A stretch of DNA of 30,000 nt, taken from Anaeromyces robustus. Taxonomy: Eukaryota > Neocallimastigomycota > Neocallimastigomycetes > Neocallimastigales > Neocallimastigaceae. A program made the position numbers and the translations under genes. Under the pieces are notes generated by a model, which made no database searches, was not told where the DNA came from, and saw only the letters and a list, made by a program, of their open reading frames with translations. Positions 1 through 11,383 of this stretch are shown here, in pieces; the stretch's first letter is position 1, and every line of letters begins with the position of its first letter. The DNA is taken from the NCBI GenBank assembly GCA_002104895.1, contig MCFG01000070.1, positions 92,501 through 122,500 on the forward strand, written 5' to 3'.

Positions 1-1459
1 TAACTTCTGGTTCAAATCTTTCATAATAAGAATTAACAACTTCACGGAAAGCAACTGGATTAAATATATTACTAACAATAGATAATAAAGTTTTTTCAAA
101 TCTTTTTTGAAGTTTTGGAGTAGAACCAATAAATTTATCAACTAAAGTACGATATTTAGCATCATCTTCAGCAATATTCCAAGTACGATTAATCATAGTA
201 GTGTAAGATTGTTGTGGGAATTTATAACCAACTGTATTAATATTACCTTCTAAACCAACACCAAAGGTTTCATCATGATCTTGAGTAATGAAATAGAATT
301 TATAAGCACCATTAGATGATTCATTTGGATCATCATAAACAGCAAAATTACTAGTAGTATACCAATAACCATCCCAATCACCAGTTAAATATTCCATAGC
401 CATGGCTTTATGGAAAGTATCAATATCAAACCATTTCTTTTCAAATTCACTAAGTTTACTTTCACTGGATGGGTCAAGTTCACTAAGAGCTTTACAAAAG
501 GCAATTAATTTATCTTTGGAGGCACCTTCATAGACACCATAATAATCACCATCATTTGGTTTATATTCAAAATCGGAACCTGTAGTACCATCTAAAACAG
601 TACCGAGTGGTTTTGGTGCATTAACTTTTCCAGTAGAAGGATTACCATAAAATTCAGTTTTAATAAAGGAATCAGTTGGAACAGTTTCTTGTAAAGTATA
701 GAAACCAGCTGGTTTTTTATTGTAATAAACACGTACCATAACAGAATGTAAACTTGGCATACCAATAGCTTGAATAATATTACCATAAATATATTGACGA
801 AGGTTTAATGGATCTTCACCTCCATTACGTAATTTTAATATGTATCTACCATTAATATCTCTCTTTTCACCTGAACTGTTATTTAATTCAAACTTAATTT
901 GGAATTTTGAAAAATCTCTATTTTTATTAGTAGTATATACTTTTGTAAAACTTTCAACAGAATCCTTTAAATAAAATTTAACACTTTCTAATTTAGAACC
1001 ATTGTATTTTTTTGGTTCATGGAAAAAGTTTTCAGCTGTATCACCTGTAATATGAACAGTTGGAATATAAGATTCATCAAAAAGACTAGTTCTTCCAATA
1101 CTTCTATCCCATGTTTTTAAATCTGAAGGATGTTTAAAAGTTTTAAGAGTTTTAATGGTATCTTTTCTTCCATAAAATTCATTATAAGTTTTATTAGTAT
1201 CTGATTTAAAAGTACGTTGGAAATCTTCTTTTACATCATCAACAATATAATAATATTTAAATTCAGAACTTGAAACATTTGATACTTCTACGGAATGTAA
1301 AATATCATCACTACTAACTGGTGATAATTGATATTTATCACCACCTACAATTTGAACATAAGTTTTCTTTCCAAAAGAAATAACTTTGAACTTAACTGTT
1401 CTACAAAATATGTATTGTACATATAATGTTAAAAATAATAAAAATATTTTATAATCCAT
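1..1459 (-). CDS. CotH-family (spore-coat kinase-like) secreted protein, 3' end beyond the window
   Basis: One uninterrupted frame of 486 residues starts at the ATG at 1459 and is still open at base 1, so the C-terminus is missing. Residues 1-19 form a hydrophobic signal peptide ending near FC|R, so the product should be secreted or surface-bound. The CotH fold is recognisable from about residue 130. It includes the LRNGGEDPLNLRQYIYG region (210-225), the AGFYTLQE strand (251-258), TGDWDGYWYTTSNF (359-372) and the acidic ITQDHDETFG motif (391-400), which matches the DxD...G metal/nucleotide-site region of CotH kinases. CotH proteins are atypical protein kinases. In gut fungi they are very numerous and often carry dockerins that attach them to cellulosomes. 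No dockerin is visible here, but it could lie in the missing part. The substrate is unknown. The family assignment is firm; the cellulosome role is inference. No intron is seen in this part. Confidence 0.93.
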   Translation of the reverse strand, partial: MDYKIFLLFLTLYVQYIFCRTVKFKVISFGKKTYVQIVGGDKYQLSPVSSDDILHSVEVSNVSSSEFKYYYIVDDVKEDFQRTFKSDTNKTYNEFYGRKDTIKTLKTFKHPSDLKTWDRSIGRTSLFDESYIPTVHITGDTAENFFHEPKKYNGSKLESVKFYLKDSVESFTKVYTTNKNRDFSKFQIKFELNNSSGEKRDINGRYILKLRNGGEDPLNLRQYIYGNIIQAIGMPSLHSVMVRVYYNKKPAGFYTLQETVPTDSFIKTEFYGNPSTGKVNAPKPLGTVLDGTTGSDFEYKPNDGDYYGVYEGASKDKLIAFCKALSELDPSSESKLSEFEKKWFDIDTFHKAMAMEYLTGDWDGYWYTTSNFAVYDDPNESSNGAYKFYFITQDHDETFGVGLEGNINTVGYKFPQQSYTTMINRTWNIAEDDAKYRTLVDKFIGSTPKLQKRFEKTLLSIVSNIFNPVAFREVVNSYYERFEPEV

Positions 1460-2536
1460 ACTTTTTATTTCTTTTTCTGTTTTAATTTTCTTATTTAGCT
1501 GTTTATTTTATTTTATATATATATGTATTTTATATATTTATATATTTATATATTTATTTATCTATTTTTTTTGTTTGTTTGTTTGTTTATTTATATTAAA
1601 AATAAGTTTTAGTAATTGAATACTTTTACTGTTAACTATTTTTTTTAATTATTTATATTCCTTTCTTATATTATGTTATTATTATTTTAAAATATGCTAT
1701 TTACATAAACATATTTAAATACTTTAAAGCATATAAAATATTATTTTAATGTTTATTGTTTAATTAATTAATAATACAAACAAAAAAAAAAAAGGAAAAA
1801 GCAAAAGAGGTAAATAAACTTGTATTTATATTAAATGAAAAATTTAACTATACTTTAAATTCTATATAAGTAAATATTTAAATAACTTTAAAAAAAAATA
1901 TTCTAATAATCTGCAATATACTGCATTAATTAAATTATATGTAAACAAAGAAGTAAAAAAGATTTACATATATTAAAAAGAATAAAGAAAAAAAAAAAGA
2001 AATAAAAAATAAAGAAGTTAAGTAAAAAATTTTTTGTATTTTATACCTATATCTATATATGTTAATTTTTTCTTTATTCTTTTTTCTTATTATGATTGTT
2101 GTAGTGCCATTGTTGGTTGTAATATGTTGTAATATATTGAAAGTTAGCCAATAATATTTAAATTTTTGCAATACAACGAAATTTCTTTCATTTTAGTAAT
2201 TAATAAAGTTAATTATTATTGAAATATATAAAAAAAAAAAAAATTTAGTTCTTGTGTAATTCCTTGTGTAATCGAAATTTCTTTATTAGTATTTTTTCAC
2301 TAATCAGCTTTATTCCTATAAATAGAAAAGGATATTTTTACTTCCTTTATGCTTTTATGTTTCATTATTTCATTTTACTTTTTTCTTTATTATCTTCCTT
2401 ATTAAATAATAAACAATGAATGTTTATATGAATATTTATATCAAGAAATAAAATAAAATCATTTTTAATATATAAATAAAATATAAATATAAATTTATGT
2501 AAAACATAAATGTAAATATTTATATCCATATTAAAG

Positions 2537-2576
2537 TTTAATTATAATTATAATTATAATTATAATTATAATTATT
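2537..2576. repeat. AATTAT hexamer microsatellite
   Basis: About six tandem copies of a TAATTA-type hexamer. The unit is self-complementary in part, so the tract can also fold back on itself. Confidence 0.85.
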
Positions 2577-2609
2577 AATTAAATGATTAAGAATTTCTTA
2601 TTGTATTAT

Positions 2610-2655
2610 ACATTTTTGTTAATTTATATATTTTAAACATTTTTGTTAATTTATA
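2610..2655. repeat. 19-bp direct repeat
   Basis: The word ACATTTTTGTTAATTTATA occurs at 2610-2628 and again, identically, at 2637-2655, a spacing of 27 bases. Confidence 0.85.
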
Positions 2656-2830
2656 TTAAATTCAATGTATAATATAAAATGTATTACAAATATAAGCCAC
2701 AATATATATAATAATACAATACACTTTATAATTAAAAAAAAGTCTCAACTACAGCAATCATGTAATGTGGCGCATAATATATAAATCATAAATCTACTTT
2801 TAAAAAATTACAAATTTTATGTAATAAAAA

Positions 2831-3036
2831 AATTTTTTTTTTAATTGTCAAATATAATCAAAAAATTATATATATATGATATATATTATATTATATATTA
2901 ATATATAATATATAATATATATAAAATGATTAAAATTTTTTTTTTAATTGTCAAATGTATTCGAAAAATTAAAATACATTAAATTATATATATAATGATA
3001 TATATTATATTATATGTTAATATATAATATATAATG
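2831..3036. repeat. Diverged tandem duplication, unit about 104 bp
   Basis: Two neighbouring copies share the same order of elements: a poly(T) run, TTAATTGTCAAAT, a GAAAAATT- or CAAAAAATT-like stretch, TATATAT(A)ATGATATATATTA, and a TTAATATATAATATATAAT block. Copy 1 is about 2831-2930 and copy 2 about 2934-3036. Point differences and a small insertion in copy 2 show it is not recent. Confidence 0.7.
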
Positions 3037-3133
3037 AATCGATAAATAAATAGATAAATAGATAAATAAATAGATAAATAAATAGATGTATAAATTGATA
3101 AATAAATAGATAAATGAGTAGATAAATAAATAA
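3036..3133. repeat. GATAAATAAATA degenerate tandem array
   Basis: Alternating GATA and AATA tetramers make an imperfect 12-base higher-order unit repeated about eight times, with scattered substitutions (GATG, GAGT). Confidence 0.75.
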
Positions 3134-3169
3134 AAAATAATATATAATAATACAATAGTATAATATATT

Positions 3170-3329
3170 TATTATATTATATTATATTATATTATATTAT
3201 ATTATATTATATTATATTATATTATATTATATTATATTATATTATATTATATTATATTATATTATATTATATTATATTATATTATATTATATTATATTAT
3301 ATTATATTATATAATATTATATTATATTA
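3170..3329. repeat. ATTAT pentamer microsatellite
   Basis: About 28 perfect copies run from 3171 to 3310, followed by a slightly degenerate end. The length and purity suggest recent slippage expansion. Confidence 0.95.
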
Positions 3330-4150
3330 CTATATTTAGTACAAAATTAACAGAAAAAAACAGATAAAGAATTCTTAATAAAAAGGGAAAAAAAATGAAT
3401 CATTAATATTAACAAAATAAAAATAATTAAAAAAATAAATAAATAAATAATATTATAAATAAATAAATTAATAAAAATAAATTAATAAATAAATAATATT
3501 GTAAATGAATTTTTTTTTATAATGAACAATAATAAATAGAACAATAGTTTTTTTTTTTTTTTTCTTCAATTTTTTTATATTATTTTTTATATTATATATG
3601 TTAAATTTAAATTATTTATAAAATATTTAATATATTACATGAATACATTATATTATATTAATATATTTGATAGAGCTATAATTCTTTATGTTAATAATAC
3701 TAAATATTATCATTGTTATATCATTTTTTTTTTCTTTTCTTATAACCATAAATTATATACTTCTAATACTTCTTTTTAAAAAATTATAATTAACTAAACA
3801 AAAAACAATAATTAGAGAAAAAAATAATAACAATAATAATTATTTAATAATAAAAAAATAAGTAATTATAAAGATAAAAAATAAAAAATTAAAAAGAAAA
3901 GAAAAAAATATTTAAAAAGATATATTAAAAAATACACACCATAATAAACTATAGAGTTTAATTAAACATATAAATATTATAATAAAAAAAAATCAATTAA
4001 ATATATAAATAAATAAATAAAAATTATATATATATTTATATATTATTAATTTCTTTCTTTCATTTTTTTTTTTTTCTTTTTTCCTTTTCTTTTTTTTTCG
4101 TTTTTTTTTTTAATATATATAACATTATATTTTACTATATATTAATAAAT

Positions 4151-6090
4151 TTATTTTTGTGCTTTCGATGAATTTTTTTCATATCGTTTTTTCATTGTAT
4201 TAACCAATATATCTTGTTGTTGAGATTCAGTACTCTCTGTTGGTGGAGTTTTCTTTTTACTTTTAAATGATAGAAAGAACATTTTTCTTGCATTAATTGA
4301 TATTCTATTCAATTTAGAACTAGCTTTTTCACTTTTTTCACTTTTTTCACTTTTAAGACTATCTACCGATGCTTTAATTTCATCTTTTTTCTCTTCTTTT
4401 TCATTTTCATGGTCTTTTTCTTTTTCTTTTTCATTCTTTTGTTCTTTTTCATTATCTTTTTCTTTGTCTTTTTCTTTTTCATTACCTTTATCATCATTTT
4501 CTTCTTTTATATTATCATTAACAATATTTATATTATTTAAAACTTTACCAGGATTTCTATTTGAAAATGATCTTCGTCTTCCTACACTTGTATCTTTAAA
4601 TGATTCAGTAGTATAACTTTCTAATTCAGAATCAGTTTGTTTGGCTTCTAGTATTATAGAATCAATATCTATATTATTTTTATTGGCTGCATTTCTAGCT
4701 CGATGATTATTTAAATCGAAATCATTATTTCCAGTATATGAACCAAATGTCTTTATTTAATACATATATAACAATATTAAATTAATAATGAATAAAATAA
4801 AAAAAAAGATAAAAAAATAAAATAACATAAAAAAATAAAATACATAAAAAAATAAAATAACATAAAAAAAATTTTTTTTTTTTTTTTTAATTTTTATTTT
4901 GCATAACTATTCATATTAATAATAATTGCGATTATTATTAAATGTAAATTAATAACTAAAAAAAAAAAAAAAAAACGATATCTTACTTGCATTGAACGTC
5001 TATAAACTTTTCCTATATTCATTTCCATTTGACCTGGAGTAGGTGAATTAGGACTAAAGCAAAAACTCTGAGTTCCTGATCCAATTACACTAGCATTTGC
5101 ATTTGATTGATTAGTATTTCTATTATGAGCACGATTGAATGGTTTTATACCACCTTCTGTTAAACTTAAATTGAAATTGAAAGGGAACTTCTTATTTTTA
5201 TTTAATGCCATATCACTACCACTGCAAAATATTTTTGGAAGAATTAAAGAATATGGTCTATTATTATTACGACTTTCATTTGTAATACTGGATTGTGAAT
5301 TACTTTCATAATAATAAAGATCATTTTTATCAAATTTCAAATTATCTAAACTTTCACTAAGACGCTTGTCATAGTTTTGTTTCAATGGTTTTACGGTATT
5401 CATTTCTTCTGTTTGTTCATTCTTTTCATTCTTCTTTTCATTAGAAGAATTAAGAATTGCTTCAAACATCAAATTATTCTTAGAGCTTTTAACATTGCTT
5501 TCTAGACTAATATCTGATACTGATTTATTATTGTTAATTTCTTTAGTAATATCCTCCATAATAATACTAATATCTTTATCCTTACTTTCTTTATTATCAT
5601 TATCATTTTTATTATTATCATTATTATCATTATTATCAATCTTATCATTATTATCATTATTATTACTATTATTATCACTATCTTTTTTATTATCATCATT
5701 ATTATCATTATTAATAAGCTTCTTTTCTTCTACTATTTCTTTTTCTTCTTTATCAACTTTACTTGATATTTCTTCCTTTATTATATTTTCACTCTTTTCA
5801 TTCTTTTCTTTTTCCTTTTCTTTCTTTTCTTCTTCTTCTTTAGTTTCCTCATTATCTTTTTTATATTCATCAATATCATTTAATGTTGTAATATACATAA
5901 CTTCATTTAATTTAGATTTAACAGCTGGTTTATTTTCTGATTTTTCAACAGATTCCTTTATTGGTTCTGAATCCTTTTCTTTGTCTTTCTTTTCAATTGC
6001 TTTTTTAACTAATTCTTGTTGATTCATAATTAAATCTTTTTATTTATATATAAAATTATTCGTTTATATATCATTTTAATAATGGTTTTT

Positions 6091-6126
<36 letters not shown>

Positions 6127-8749
6127 AATTATTGATTTTTTTCATATTATAAATTTTTTTTATTATTTATACATATATAATTATATATAATTATAATAAT
6201 GTTTTATAAAAGGTTAAAATATAATGTGAAAAAAAAAATAAGTTAATTATTTAAATTTTTAAAATTTATATATAAATATATTTAAATATTTCAATGTATA
6301 GAAAATATTTATTAAATCTATTATACTATTTATTTATATTATCAATATATAATATTATAAATCAATAAATTACTTTTAAGATGCATTTGTATAATTTTTC
6401 CAGTTGGATCATCTTGACATACTTCATAGGCATTATTTCCATCTTCATTAAGAATATCTAATAATATTGGTCCATCTACTGCATAAACTGATGGTTTTTC
6501 TGGATCAGTATCTTTAGCATTTTGACTTTCTTTTAAGAATAATCCATAAATTTCATCTGTAATAGTTATATAATCCTCACAAATTTCTTCATATTTTTCA
6601 GCATCATTTTCTTCTTCTTCTTCTTCTTCTTCTTCTTCTTCATCATCTTCTTCTTCTTCATCATCTTCTTCTGATTCCTTACTTTCTTCACTTTCTTCAC
6701 TTTCTTCACTTTCTTCTTCTTCTTTCTTCTTTTCTTCTATTTCTTTTTCTTTTGCTAAACTTGGTTTTTTTATTAAAATAGGATTTTTTTCTTCATATTC
6801 AAAAATATGATAATCATTATTATATCCTTTATATTTGGCATTATCTTCATCAGAAAATACATCATTATTTTCATTTTCACTTAAAGGTTTTTCAGTTAAT
6901 GCTTTTTCATAATATTTACGTTTTGTACATCTACCTAAATATTCTACAATATCAAAATTACCTTCGGCACATGCACAATGTAATGGTGTCCATCCTTCAA
7001 CATCTTGTATATTTACTGGTACATCTGCATATTCTATTAATAATTTTACAATACCAAGTTGATTATAAGTAGCAGCAATATGTAATGGTGTTAAGAAATT
7101 GTGAGGAGTAAATAAAGATGATAAAACTTCTTTAGATATAGGTATTTGATTTTTGAAAGATTCATCTATTTCAACATTTTTAACTTCTTCTCCATTTTCA
7201 AATGGTATACCTAAATATTTTCTAATGGTTGGTAAATCAGGATCTTCAGTTGGGTCACCATATTGACACATATATAAAAATGATGTAAGAGCATCGAAAC
7301 ATACACCTCTTCCTTTTTTTTTTGTAGAATTTGCTGATTTCAATGCTGATTTACCAACAACACATGAAGCATTCTTATCTATTGTTGAAATAGCTTCTAA
7401 TGATGACTTATCACTAGGTACTTCATCAGTAGAATTAGAAGTTTTAACTGGAGTAGTATCTTCTTTTTTAGTTTCGTCTTTAGTTTCATCTGTTTTTTCT
7501 ATATTTGCCTTGACAGTATCTTCTGTTGTAGCTTTAGTAGTTTCTTCTTCTGATTTAGAAGTATCTTTAACTTCATTATCATTAGTTTTATCATCCTTTA
7601 TTTCGAAAAGTTCCATATTACTCATATTTTGATTAGCTTGTGTATTCTCAGCTGTAGTAGAAAGTGATTCTGTAGAACTAAGTGATTCCGCTACTATATT
7701 AGTTTCTTTTACTTTTTTTTTTTTTTTTTTTTTTTTATATTAATAATAATTTTTTATAAAAAATATTAATTTAATTTTTTTTTTTTTTTACAATTAATTT
7801 TATTATTTGTTATTTATTTATTTTTATTTTTGTTTATTGTTATATTTCATTATATTGTGTATTGTGTATGATTATTGATTTTTTTTTTTAAATGAGAAAA
7901 AAAAAATGATTGCATGTAATTATAATATAAAGATAAATAACGAATATAAATATATTCAAATAAAAAAATATAATAATATATAAGTATTTTTTCATTGTTT
8001 TTGATGTAATAGATTTATATATAATTATTTATTATAATTTTTTTATTAAATAATAACTTTTTAAGTATTTATATTTTATATATATAATGAATATTGAATA
8101 AAATATTACTTTCTGTTACAGTCAAAAATATATCCATAACATTATAATCATTTGTACAATCTACAGGTTTATATTTTCTTTCATTTCTCCTATTTACATT
8201 TGCCCCTAATTCTAACAAACGACGTACTAAATCTGCCATACAATAAAAACTAGCTAAATGTAATAAAGTATTACCATTTCCCCAAGTTGAACCCATAAAT
8301 TCATACAATACTTTTTTAGCATTCATTTCAAGTGTTGCTTTAGCTACAAATTCTAAAATTGCCAATGACATTTCTTCATCTTCCATAAGGCAAGCAATTT
8401 GAATAGCATTAAGATGACTTACACTTGATCCTAATAATTCATCTGCTTCATTTTGATATTGTTGTTCAAAATCATACATACGATCAGTATTTGGATATGA
8501 TAAAGTTAATAATGTTTGTAATAATAATGTAGTTTGTGATTTTTTATTACAATCATCAAATAATGCCATTAATCCATCCATATCCCCATTAGTTACATAT
8601 GAAAAAAGCATTTCACCTAATGAAGCTGATGTAATTTCATTAGGATCCCTATATATTGAATCATTTGAAGCTATTATTACATTATTATTATTATTATTTT
8701 GACTTGCCGCATTTTTTGTTCTCTTTTTTCCTTCAACTTTGCTATCCAT
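4151..8749 (-). CDS. Ankyrin-repeat protein with RVxF-like PP1-docking motif and charged tail, four exons
   Basis: My model joins exons 8749-8110, 7693-6374, 6035-4987 and 4750-4151 (1202 residues, stop at 4151-4153). Donors are GTAATA, GTAATT and GTAAGA; acceptors are TAG, AAG and AAG. All junctions keep phase. Residues about 113-200 hold ankyrin repeats (GNTLLHLASFYCMADLVRRL, LELGANVNRRNERKYKPVDC). Residues 342-346 are RGVCF, an RVxF-type protein phosphatase 1 docking motif, followed by a long loop and further ankyrin repeats at about 414-470 (TPLHIAATYNQLGIVKLLIE, GWTPLHCACAEGNFDIVEYL). The rest is low complexity: an ESEES repeat and poly-Glu/Asp run, Asn-rich stretches, Lys/Glu repeats and a basic C-terminus. 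RVxF followed by ankyrins resembles MYPT-type PP1 regulatory subunits; that function is inference. The junction between exons 2 and 3 is the least certain. If it is wrong, a second Lys/Glu/Asn-rich protein would start at 6027. For exon 2, two other in-phase acceptors lie just upstream. Confidence 0.72.
6605..6720 (-). repeat. In-frame acidic repeat tract (ESEES repeats, then Glu/Asp run)
   Basis: Within exon 2 of the ankyrin gene, about ten TTC trinucleotides (sense GAA) flanked by CTTTCTTCA-type units encode tandem Ser-Glu-Glu repeats followed by a run of about 25 acidic residues. It is an expandable coding microsatellite. Confidence 0.9.
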
Positions 8750-8778
8750 TTTTTTTTTATGAGAAAATTTTTATTCTT

Positions 8779-8780
<2 letters not shown>

Positions 8781-8823
<43 letters not shown>
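8781..8823. repeat. Poly(T) tract of 43, a sense-strand poly(A) just before the ankyrin start codon
   Basis: A pure 43-base homopolymer lies 31 bases upstream of the ATG at 8749. Read on the coding strand it is A43, so it lies either in the 5' leader or in the core promoter as a nucleosome-disfavouring dA:dT tract. Confidence 0.95.
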
Positions 8824-8827
<4 letters not shown>

Positions 8828-11383
8828 AAAATATAATATGTTTTTATATATATATATTTATATAGAAATTGATAAACCTATGTATATTTTTTATTCTTAT
8901 CTTTTTTCCTTTATTAATTTTTTTTTATTTTTTTTTTTTTTTATGTTTTATTATAAAAATATGAATATATATGATAAAGAATTTTATTTTTATCTTTCCT
9001 TCTTGTTTTTTTTTCTTCACTTTTCGTCCTTTTCGTCCTTTTTAATTAAATATATATATATTATTACTTAAAAAAGAAAAAGGGGATAAAGAAAAAAAAA
9101 AAAATAAAATAAAAAAATAAAAACCTAATAATATTTTATATATAGTTTTTATTTCGTTTTCCTAAAAAATTATAATAATTTTACAAATATATATAATTTT
9201 ATTATCATTGTATATTTATATAATAAATAAATAAATAAAATAAATAAATATTAATGAATATATTATTTAAGAGTAATTATATTTATATATAAAAAAAAGA
9301 TATATAAATTAGACATTTGTCAAAATATACTTTTAATAAAATATATAATTAGAAATTGTATAAAAAAAATTTTTTTAATATTCTTTTATTAAAATAATAT
9401 TCATAATATTGATAACTTTTTTCCCAATGAATATATTTAGATTAAAAATTGTTATATAATAAAAAAATATATATATATGTTATTACAATTTTTATAATTA
9501 TAGAGTTCTTTAATTGATATTATTTTTATGAAATAATGTATTGTCTATATTTTATAAGTAATAAAAATCAAATGTTTTTACTAAAAATTGTGTTTTATTC
9601 CTACTCTTAAACTTTTATTAATATATTAATACTATTTTTTGTCATATTATAAATTTATTATAAATGTATCCATATAATGATAATCACTATTATAACTTTC
9701 TTTCATGTAATATTAATTATTTTGGTATTAATATCCAAATAAATATAATATACAATATTTCATGGAATGTTTTGATGTATAATATTTATATTAAAAAAAA
9801 ATTAAATATAATAAATATATTAAGAATATTATCATACATTATTAATATAATGAAAACTTTCTTTTTATCAAATGAATTAGATATAGTGATGATTTGATAT
9901 ATCAAAGTTATTAGAAAGGACTATTTTTACTATATCATATCGTTATTATTAGTTAATCACAAAAATAATTATTAATAATTGTTTAATAGTTTTTTTATTC
10001 AATGTTTTTTTTTTTAAAAAAAAATAAATAAAACTAATTTTGTTTATAATAATTTATTATATATAATAACTATTTATATTTATAATATTTTTTAATTTTA
10101 ATTAGAATTTTATTTATATTTAAAATTTTAATTTTTTAATTCTAACTAAATAATTATATCTAAATTATATATATAATAATAATATATAAAAAAAAATAAA
10201 AGAAATAATATCAATGAATATTTATATATATGTAAATAAATCTCGTTATATTAAATTCCTTTCTTTTTTTTTTTTTTTTTTAATAATTATAATTTGTACT
10301 ATAATTATATATATCTAATTCTTTTTTATATAACTAAAAATAAAGTTTTCACTGAAATTTAATATTTATATTTATATATTATTTAATAAAAATTAATTAT
10401 AAAATTTTAAAATTGTATTACAATTCATGAGTGACTTTTTAATAATAAGCTTATAAAAGTAAAAAAATTTTTTATTTTAAACTTTATTTTATTTTTTATA
10501 TATTACTTTATGGAAAAAAAATTTATAAATGAAAGGTAGAATAAATATATTATTATTATAATAATAGAAAACATAAAAAAAAAAGTTAAATAATTATATT
10601 TTTATATAAATCTTAAAAATTTTAAAATAATTTTAAACTATCAATATCAATTATATGAGAATAATTAGAACATAAAAAGATTAAAATAAAAAATATCTTA
10701 AAAATATATTGGATATATCGTTCGATAAAATGTATTTTTATTGTTTTATTTAAGTAATATAGAATGGTAAATATGTATATAAATTCTATTATTATATATA
10801 ATTAGAAATAAAAATATTAAAATAAAAAAAAGGATATATAAAAAAAATTTTTTTTTATTTGTAAATAATATTTAATATGTAGAATTAGAATTTTTTATAT
10901 TTGCCTATAAGAGGTTTTCTTTTTAAAAAAATAATAATAATATTTTACTATATTGATATTATTAAATATTTAAATATTTAAAAAATACAGAATTATTAAT
11001 TTTAACAACTGAATTTTTATTTCATTTCATCAATTTATTTCATATTGTATTGCAAAAATTTTTTTAACATCTTTTTTTTTTTTATTATTTATATAAATAT
11101 AATTATCAACATTTATTAAAATTTGATTAAATTATATAAATATTATTTGCATTAAAAAAATAATATTAATATTAATATGCATTTTTGTATAAAAAAAATA
11201 TGAAAAAAAAAAATAAATAAATAAATAAAAAAAAATATAAACTATTGTTAAATGAAACTTAAAAATAACTGTTATATATAAATTCATTTAAATATGTCAA
11301 AATATTTTTTATTTATTATTTTTATTTCTTGTTAAATCATTATATATTTATTTTTTTCATTTGAATATTTTAATTATTATATA

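Larger units (their letters stand above)
1460..4150. other. Repeat-rich spacer upstream of the CotH gene
   Basis: No gene is supported in this 2.7 kb between the CotH start codon and the stop codon of the ankyrin gene. It is almost pure A/T, with short direct repeats, a degenerate tandem duplication, a GATA-like tetramer block and a long ATTAT array, each listed separately. The CotH promoter must lie here. A CCAAT-type box on the plus strand (AGCCAATAA, about 2147-2155) is the only promoter-like word I would point to, roughly 690 bases upstream of the ATG. The open frame at 1935-2171 (minus) has no recognisable protein character. Confidence 0.6.

Noticed and set aside
592-786. 64-residue minus-strand frame
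   Set aside because: Alternative-frame shadow inside the CotH coding region.
1935-2171. 78-residue minus-strand frame
   Set aside because: Composition is that of T/A-rich spacer DNA with a Phe-rich tail, and no family features are visible.
5495-6022. 175-residue plus-strand frame, Ser/Leu-rich
   Set aside because: Antisense shadow of the Lys/Glu/Asn-rich exon 3 of the ankyrin gene.
9664-9897. 77-residue plus-strand Ile/Asn/Tyr-rich frame
   Set aside because: Open by AT composition; no motif, no codon bias like the real exons and no splice partner.
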